A stretch of DNA of 17,148 nucleotides, from contig JAFGCA010000625.1 in NCBI GenBank assembly GCA_016932895.1, positions 1-17,148 on the forward strand, read 5' to 3'. The number at the start of each line of letters is the position of its first letter. The stretch's first letter is position 1. Shown here piece by piece: positions 12,448 to 17,148 of the stretch. Source of the DNA: Sedimentisphaerales bacterium. Its GTDB lineage: Bacteria > Planctomycetota > Phycisphaerae > Sedimentisphaerales > SG8-4. The translations under genes were made by a program, and so were the position numbers. Below the pieces are notes generated by a model that made no database searches, had not been told where the DNA came from, and worked only from the letters and a program-made list of their open reading frames with translations.

Positions 12448-14910
12448 GTGAGAGCGCTGAAGAGAATTGTGGGGTTGTCGGTGCCGATTCTGGCCCTGAG
12501 CACGGCGGCCATGGCCCAGACAGCCGAAGCACCCGAGGCCGTTCAAACCGGCGGCACGCCCTTGACCTGGTGGATCGCCCCGCTCATGTCGCTTCTGGCC
12601 CTGGGATTTGCCTTCTACTTCTACAAGAAGATGATGGAAGCCCCGGAAGGCACCGAAAAGATGATCGAGATCGCCCGGCACGTACGCGAAGGCGCCTACG
12701 CGTATCTGTTCCGCCAGTACAGCGTCGTTACGGTGGTTTTCGTGGTCCTGCTGGCGATCTTCGCCTTCCTGGCCTACAAGGGCGTGCAGAATCCGTTCGT
12801 TCCGGTGGCGTTTCTGACCGGCGGCTTCTTCAGCGGCCTGTGCGGCTTTTTGGGCATGAAGACGGCCACCAACGCCTCGGCCCGCACCGCCCAGGGCGCC
12901 AGCAAGAGCCTCAACAGCGGCCTGCAGGTGGCCTTCCGCTCCGGTGCCGTGATGGGTCTGGTCGTCGTGGGCTTCGGCCTCTTCGACATTTCCATGTGGT
13001 ACCTGATCCTGGACAAGGTCGTTTACACCGCCGCCCACATGAAGGAGGGCCTGACGTTGTTCGGCCTGCCGCTGGTCAAGGCGGGGATGGAAGCGGATCA
13101 CAAGCTCGTCGAAATCACCACGACGATGATCACGTTCGGCATGGGTGCCTCGACGCAGGCTCTGTTCGCCCGTGTCGGCGGCGGCATCTACACCAAGGCC
13201 GCCGACGTGGGAGCCGACTTGGTCGGGAAGGTCGAAGCGGGCATCCCGGAAGACGATCCGCGTAACCCGGCCACCATCGCCGATAACGTGGGCGACAACG
13301 TGGGCGACGTCGCCGGCATGGGCGCCGACCTGTACGAGAGCTACTGCGGCTCGATTCTGGCTACCGCCGCTCTGGGGGCGGCCCTGACGTTGGGGACGCT
13401 ACCCGAAGGCATCACGCCGCTGAAGGCCGTGCTGGCGCCGATGGTCGTCGCCGGCCTGGGGATTCTGCTGTCCCTCGTCGGGATCTTCATGGTTCGATGC
13501 AAGGAGGACGCCAGCCAGAAGAACCTGCTGCGGGCCCTGCTCGTCGGGACATTGGGCAGTTCGGTTCTGATCATTGTCGCAGTGGCCGTTCTGGCGGCCC
13601 TCCACTGGATCACCTGGGGCATATTCGGTTCGGTGATTTCAGGCCTGGTCGCCGGTGTGCTCATCGGCCAGTTTACCGAGTACTACACCTCCGACGAATA
13701 CAAGCCGACGAGAGGCATCGCCGAGCAGGCCAACATGGGCCCGGCCACAACCATCATTGACGGCCTGGCCACCGGCATGTACTCGGCGGGCCTGCCGGTG
13801 ATCACGATTGTGATCGGCATCCTGTGTGCCTTCGGTTTCGCCGGCGGCTTCACGAACATGGCCATGGGCCTTTACGGCATCGGCTTTGCGGCCGTCGGCA
13901 TGCTCGCGACCCTGGGTATCACCCTGGCAACCGACGCGTACGGCCCCATCGCCGACAACGCTGGTGGAAATGCCGAAATGGCCGGTCTGGGCGAAGAGGT
14001 GCGTAAGCGCACCGACGCCCTGGATTCGCTGGGCAATACCACCGCCGCCACGGGCAAGGGCTTCGCCATCGGCTCGGCGGCCCTGACCGCCATGGCCCTG
14101 CTGGCGGCCTATATCGAAGAGGTCCGCATCTGGATCGGCCGACTGGCCAGCGAAAGCGCCGACGGCCTCTACCGGGTCGGAAACGTGGTCTTCTACCGGG
14201 GTTCCGAAGCCAGCGCAGAGGTCAAAGCGGCCTTCGCTGCCCTGCAAGAGGACGGATTGAGCCTGGTCGGCAACGCCGGCGCTTTGATGGAGCACTTCGT
14301 CGAGGCCTACAACCTCACGATCATGAACCCGAAGCTCATCGGCGGCCTGTTCATCGGCGCCATGATGGCCTTTGTCTTCAGCGCGATGACGATGAAGGCG
14401 GTCGGTCGAGCCGCCGGCGCCATGGTTAACGAAGTCCGCCGGCAGTTCAAAGAGATCGCCGGGATCATGGAAGGCACGGGCAAGCCCGACTATGCTCGCT
14501 GCGTGGCGATCTCCACCAAGGGGGCTCAGAAGGAAATGCTTCTGCCTTCTGTGTTGGCGATTATCGTCCCCGTCGTCACCGGGTTGCTTCTGGGCGTCGC
14601 GGGCGTCATGGGCCTGCTGGTCGGCGGTCTGACCGCCGGCTTCGTCCTCGCCATCACGCTCAACAACGCCGGTGGGGCCTGGGACAACGCCAAGAAGTAC
14701 ATCGAGAAGGGCGCCCACGGCGGCAAGGGCTCCGAGGCTCACAAGGCCGCCGTCGTCGGCGACACCGTCGGCGACCCCTGCAAGGACACCTCGGGTCCGA
14801 GTCTGAACATCCTGATCAAGCTGATGACCATGGTCAGCGTGGTCTTCTCGGGCGTGATCGTCAAGTTCGCCCCGCAGATCAGCGAATGGCTGCATCTGGG
14901 CGGACAGTAA
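12448..14910 (+). CDS. hppA: Membrane-bound ion-pumping pyrophosphatase, K+-dependent type
   Basis: This integral membrane enzyme couples pyrophosphate hydrolysis to H+ or Na+ export, recovering energy from biosynthetic PPi. Core motifs are clear: [39 protein letters not shown] (from about 267), [10 protein letters not shown], and near the end [35 protein letters not shown] has Ala533 where K+-independent enzymes carry Lys, which marks the K+-dependent class. The ion pumped is not decided by what I can see. At 820 residues it is longer than the ~700 of short homologues. It has a signal-like start ([23 protein letters not shown]) and an added segment at about 550-630. I chose GTG 12448, eight bases after AAAGGAG (12433-12439). 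The GTG at 12439 overlaps that site. Confidence 0.95.
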   Translation: MRALKRIVGLSVPILALSTAAMAQTAEAPEAVQTGGTPLTWWIAPLMSLLALGFAFYFYKKMMEAPEGTEKMIEIARHVREGAYAYLFRQYSVVTVVFVVLLAIFAFLAYKGVQNPFVPVAFLTGGFFSGLCGFLGMKTATNASARTAQGASKSLNSGLQVAFRSGAVMGLVVVGFGLFDISMWYLILDKVVYTAAHMKEGLTLFGLPLVKAGMEADHKLVEITTTMITFGMGASTQALFARVGGGIYTKAADVGADLVGKVEAGIPEDDPRNPATIADNVGDNVGDVAGMGADLYESYCGSILATAALGAALTLGTLPEGITPLKAVLAPMVVAGLGILLSLVGIFMVRCKEDASQKNLLRALLVGTLGSSVLIIVAVAVLAALHWITWGIFGSVISGLVAGVLIGQFTEYYTSDEYKPTRGIAEQANMGPATTIIDGLATGMYSAGLPVITIVIGILCAFGFAGGFTNMAMGLYGIGFAAVGMLATLGITLATDAYGPIADNAGGNAEMAGLGEEVRKRTDALDSLGNTTAATGKGFAIGSAALTAMALLAAYIEEVRIWIGRLASESADGLYRVGNVVFYRGSEASAEVKAAFAALQEDGLSLVGNAGALMEHFVEAYNLTIMNPKLIGGLFIGAMMAFVFSAMTMKAVGRAAGAMVNEVRRQFKEIAGIMEGTGKPDYARCVAISTKGAQKEMLLPSVLAIIVPVVTGLLLGVAGVMGLLVGGLTAGFVLAITLNNAGGAWDNAKKYIEKGAHGGKGSEAHKAAVVGDTVGDPCKDTSGPSLNILIKLMTMVSVVFSGVIVKFAPQISEWLHLGGQ

Positions 14911-14956
14911 GCCGGCCGGAATCCGTGGCGTTCGTGGGTCCAATGCGACTGCACGG

Positions 14957-14985
14957 TTGACGCGGCGGAGACAACAAGGTAAGGT
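14957..14985 (+). promoter_or_regulatory. Possible promoter of rsfS
   Basis: TTGACG (14957-14962) and TAAGGT (14980-14985) are separated by 17 bases. The -10 box is weak. Transcription would start about 14992, inside the first arm of the terminator-like hairpin at 14990-15017. Any rsfS transcript from here would begin at or in that structure. Confidence 0.35.
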
Positions 14986-14989
14986 ACGA

Positions 14990-15027
14990 GGGTGGCCAAT
15001 TTCATTCTTGGCCACCCTTTCTATTTT
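14990..15027 (+). terminator. Rho-independent terminator after hppA
   Basis: A perfect 10-bp stem, GGGTGGCCAA (14990-14999) with TTGGCCACCC (15008-15017), encloses an 8-base loop. A T-rich tract (TTTCTATTTT) follows. It lies 79 bases past the hppA stop and 13 bases before rsfS, so it should end hppA transcription and may also limit read-through into rsfS. Confidence 0.85.
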
Positions 15028-15040
15028 CCCGATGAGGATA

Positions 15041-15403
15041 ATGTCATTGACTGATAAAGGCAACAAACAGGCGAGAGAGTTCGCCCTGGCCGCGGCACGG
15101 GTGGCCGACGAGCGGCATTGCACCGATATCGTCGTGCTCGACCTGACGGGCATGTCGCCGGCCACCGATTATTTCGTGATCGCCACGGGAACCAGCGACC
15201 GCCAAATGCGGACCGTCGCCGACGAGATTTCCGAGGCCGGCAGAAACCAGGGATTCGGACGCTTCGGCCGCGCCGGCTACGAGCAGGCCCGATGGATCCT
15301 CCTCGATTTCGTCACCGTCGTCGTGCACATCTTCGACAGCGAATACCGCGACTACTACGACCTCGAACTCCTCTGGGGCGATGCCACGAGAATTGATTAT
15401 TGA
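15041..15403 (+). CDS. rsfS: Ribosomal silencing factor RsfS (YbeB/Iojap family)
   Basis: RsfS binds L14 on the large ribosomal subunit and blocks joining of the subunits when nutrients are short. The 120-residue protein shows the family pattern: CTDIVVLDLTGMSPATDYFV (residues 27-46), IATGTSDRQMRTVADEI, GYEQARWILLDFVTVVVHIF (about 86-105) and a short YYDLELLWGDA tail. I chose ATG 15041 because GAGG at 15034-15037 lies just upstream, although the gap is short. ATG 15032 is an alternative, and the longer frame from 14957 runs through the terminator hairpin and is not coding. The last codons (IDY-stop) lie in a heptanucleotide tandem repeat. argS starts 21 bases later on the same strand, so the two are probably cotranscribed. 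Confidence 0.93.
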   Translation: MSLTDKGNKQAREFALAAARVADERHCTDIVVLDLTGMSPATDYFVIATGTSDRQMRTVADEISEAGRNQGFGRFGRAGYEQARWILLDFVTVVVHIFDSEYRDYYDLELLWGDATRIDY

Positions 15404-15420
15404 TTATTGACGATTGATTA
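15393..15420 (+). repeat. Heptanucleotide tandem repeat at the rsfS/argS junction
   Basis: TTGATTA is repeated at 15393-15399, 15400-15406 and 15414-15420, with a variant TTGACGA at 15407-15413. A further TTTGATG runs into the argS start. The rsfS stop codon (15401-15403) lies inside the second unit. The tract is AT-rich in an otherwise GC-rich region. It replaces any Shine-Dalgarno sequence before argS. Confidence 0.85.
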
Positions 15421-15424
15421 TTTG

Positions 15425-17148
15425 ATGAAGACCCTCCTTGATATCCTTGAGACAGAGTTTAGCCGAACAATGACTGCCGTGACAGGCGTGAACGACTGTG
15501 CGGCTATTGTGCGGCCGGCTACGGATGCGAAGTTCGGGGATTACCAGGTCAACGGCGTCATGGGCCTGGGCAAGAAGCTCAAGACGAATCCGCGCAAGCT
15601 GGCGGAATCCGTGGTCGAGAAGGTGGACGTCAGCGACATGTGCGAGCCGCCCGAAGTGGCGGGACCGGGGTTCATCAATCTGCGGCTCAAGCCCGACTAC
15701 GTCGCCACACAACTGCTGCGGATCAATGCCGACGGCTCCGGCCGGCTCGGCATTGAGGCAGCCGACGACGCCCAGACCGTCGTCGTCGATTTCTCCAGTC
15801 CCAACGTCGCCAAGCAGATGCACGTGGGCCACCTCCGCAGCACCATCATCGGCGACGCCATCTGCCGCCTCCTCGACTTCCTCGGACACAACGTCATCCG
15901 CCAGAACCACATCGGCGACTGGGGCACCCAGTTCGGCATGCTCATCAATTACATGTTTCACGTCCATACCGCATCGAGAATGCAAAAGGTCTCCGGGAAT
16001 CAGCCCCAAGAGGCGCTTGCGCTTGAGGACACGGAAGAGTTGTATCGCCGGGCCAAGAAGGAATATGACTCCGATCCTGAATTCGCAGAGGGATCGAGAG
16101 CGTACGTCGTAGGGCTCCAGCGAGGTGATCCGGAAGTCCTGAAGCAATGGCAGGAAATCGTCGATCTCTCCATGGACGAATGCCAGAAGATCTACGACCG
16201 TCTCGGGGCCACGCTGAAGCGGGAAGATGTCTGCGGCGAGAGTTTCTACAACGACAGGCTCTCGGTCGTCGTCGGCACGCTGGAGAAGAAGGCACTGGCC
16301 GTGGAGTCTGACGGAGCGATCTGTGTGTTTCCCGAGGGATTCAAGAACAAGGAAGGCCAGGCGCTGCCGTTTATTATTCGCAAGAGCGACGGGGCCTATT
16401 TGTACGCCACGACGGACTTGGCGGCGCTGCGTTATCGTGTCGGCGAGCTGCACGCCGACAAGATCGTTTACGTGACGGATGCGCGGCAGAGCCTGCACTT
16501 CGAGATGCTCTTTGCCGTGGCAGACATGGCGGGCTGGGACACGCGCGACGGAAAGAAGATCGACCTGTCACACGTGACATTCGGCAGTGTCCTGGGCGAG
16601 AACGGCAAGCCGCTGAAGACGCGCTCGGGCGAGAACGTCAAGCTCCGGGACCTGCTCGACGAAGCGGTGGACCGGGCGAAGGCCGTGGTCGAAGAGAAGA
16701 ACCCGGAGCGGTCGGACGAGGAGAAGAAGAACATCGCCGAGGCCGTCGGTATCGGCGCGGTCAAGTACGCCGACTACTCCAACAATCGCGAGAGCGACTA
16801 CGTCTTCAGCTTCGACAAGATGCTCGCGATGGACGGCAATACCGCCCCGTACATGCAATATGCCTACGCCCGCATCAAGTCCATCGAGCGTAAGGCCGAG
16901 AGCAAGGGCGTGAGCGTCGAAGACGAGCTGGCCGATGTCACGACGCTGGACCTGAGCGAGCCGACGGAACTGGACCTGGCCAAGCACCTGATCCGCTATG
17001 CGGACGCGATCGAATCGGCTGCGACCGACTATCGCCCGAACTACCTGACGTCGTACCTCTACGAGCTGGCCCAGAAGTTCAGCGCGTTCTATACGAATTG
17101 CCCCGTCCTCGACGCCCCGGCCGAAAAGCGACCGACGAGACTGCTGCT
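15425..17148 (+). CDS. argS: Arginyl-tRNA synthetase (3' end outside the window)
   Basis: ArgS charges tRNA-Arg with arginine and is a class I synthetase. The reading from ATG 15425 stays open to the window end (574 codons plus two bases), so the C-terminus is missing. An N-terminal tRNA-recognition domain (about 1-115: KTLLDILETEF, FGDYQVNGVMGLGKKLK, GPGFINLRL) precedes the catalytic core VVDFSSPNVAKQMHVGHLRS. The HIGH-type motif HVGH is at residues 133-136, followed by NHIGDWGTQFGML. Later blocks are YLYATTDLAALRYR, HFEMLFAVADMAGW and LKTRSGENVKLRDLLDEAV, the loop equivalent to KMSKS. The anticodon-binding helical domain begins around AMDGNTAPYMQYAYARI. There is no ribosome binding site in the AT-rich repeat before it, so translation may depend on rsfS. 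No frameshift was seen. Confidence 0.96.
   Translation, partial: MKTLLDILETEFSRTMTAVTGVNDCAAIVRPATDAKFGDYQVNGVMGLGKKLKTNPRKLAESVVEKVDVSDMCEPPEVAGPGFINLRLKPDYVATQLLRINADGSGRLGIEAADDAQTVVVDFSSPNVAKQMHVGHLRSTIIGDAICRLLDFLGHNVIRQNHIGDWGTQFGMLINYMFHVHTASRMQKVSGNQPQEALALEDTEELYRRAKKEYDSDPEFAEGSRAYVVGLQRGDPEVLKQWQEIVDLSMDECQKIYDRLGATLKREDVCGESFYNDRLSVVVGTLEKKALAVESDGAICVFPEGFKNKEGQALPFIIRKSDGAYLYATTDLAALRYRVGELHADKIVYVTDARQSLHFEMLFAVADMAGWDTRDGKKIDLSHVTFGSVLGENGKPLKTRSGENVKLRDLLDEAVDRAKAVVEEKNPERSDEEKKNIAEAVGIGAVKYADYSNNRESDYVFSFDKMLAMDGNTAPYMQYAYARIKSIERKAESKGVSVEDELADVTTLDLSEPTELDLAKHLIRYADAIESAATDYRPNYLTSYLYELAQKFSAFYTNCPVLDAPAEKRPTRLL

Noticed and set aside
14957..15040. An upstream extension of rsfS to the start at 14957.
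   Set aside because: It would translate the terminator hairpin, and the RsfS family begins close to the Met at 15041.
13639..15165. A 508-codon - strand open frame opposite hppA and rsfS.
   Set aside because: It runs antisense across two well-identified genes and a terminator, and shows no recognisable domain.

Overview
The window looks like chromosomal DNA from a high-GC, probably anaerobic Planctomycetota bacterium. My best guess is the Phycisphaerae/Sedimentisphaerales side of the phylum. That placement is inferred from the class II (B12-dependent) ribonucleotide reductase, a Tat-exported sulfatase, a long membrane pyrophosphatase, the gene order, and spacer repeats of a kind I associate with planctomycete genomes. 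No rRNA or tRNA gene is visible to confirm it. Nearly all genes lie on the + strand; the exception is one large accessory gene on the - strand.

Layout. 1-1017: the 3' end of nrdJ and a conserved-looking small hypothetical gene. 1018-3741: a less GC-rich accessory stretch with a 551-aa coiled-coil protein on the - strand and G-rich spacer DNA. 3742-4865: a 53-aa double-span membrane protein, an isolated consensus-like promoter, and a 480-bp composite array of dispersed repeats. 4800-5903: a strong promoter, the rplM-rpsI ribosomal protein operon and its terminator. 5921-6928: argC. 6999-7092: a nested palindromic element. 7182-9648: a nitrilase-superfamily amidohydrolase and a secreted arylsulfatase-type enzyme. 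9683-11055: a toxin-antitoxin-like cluster holding a HEPN/MNT pair, a small partner protein, a truncated second nucleotidyltransferase and a VapB-like antitoxin without VapC. 11066-12268: argJ. 12356-14910: promoter and hppA. 14957-15403: promoter/terminator-like hairpin and rsfS. 15393-15420: a heptanucleotide tandem repeat. 15425-17148: argS, cut by the window end.

How the genes fit together. The housekeeping core covers translation (rplM, rpsI, rsfS, argS), arginine synthesis (argC, argJ), deoxynucleotide supply (nrdJ) and energy conservation from pyrophosphate (hppA). Two accessory blocks are set into it: the - strand gene with its flanks, and the hydrolase/sulfatase plus toxin-antitoxin block that separates argC from argJ. 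The second block contains a gene cut off after its first 40 codons, which points to past recombination.

The best leads for something undescribed are the - strand coiled-coil protein (1604-3259), the degraded nucleotidyltransferase/VapB junction, the composite repeat array with a strong promoter in front of it, and the nested palindrome at 6999-7092.
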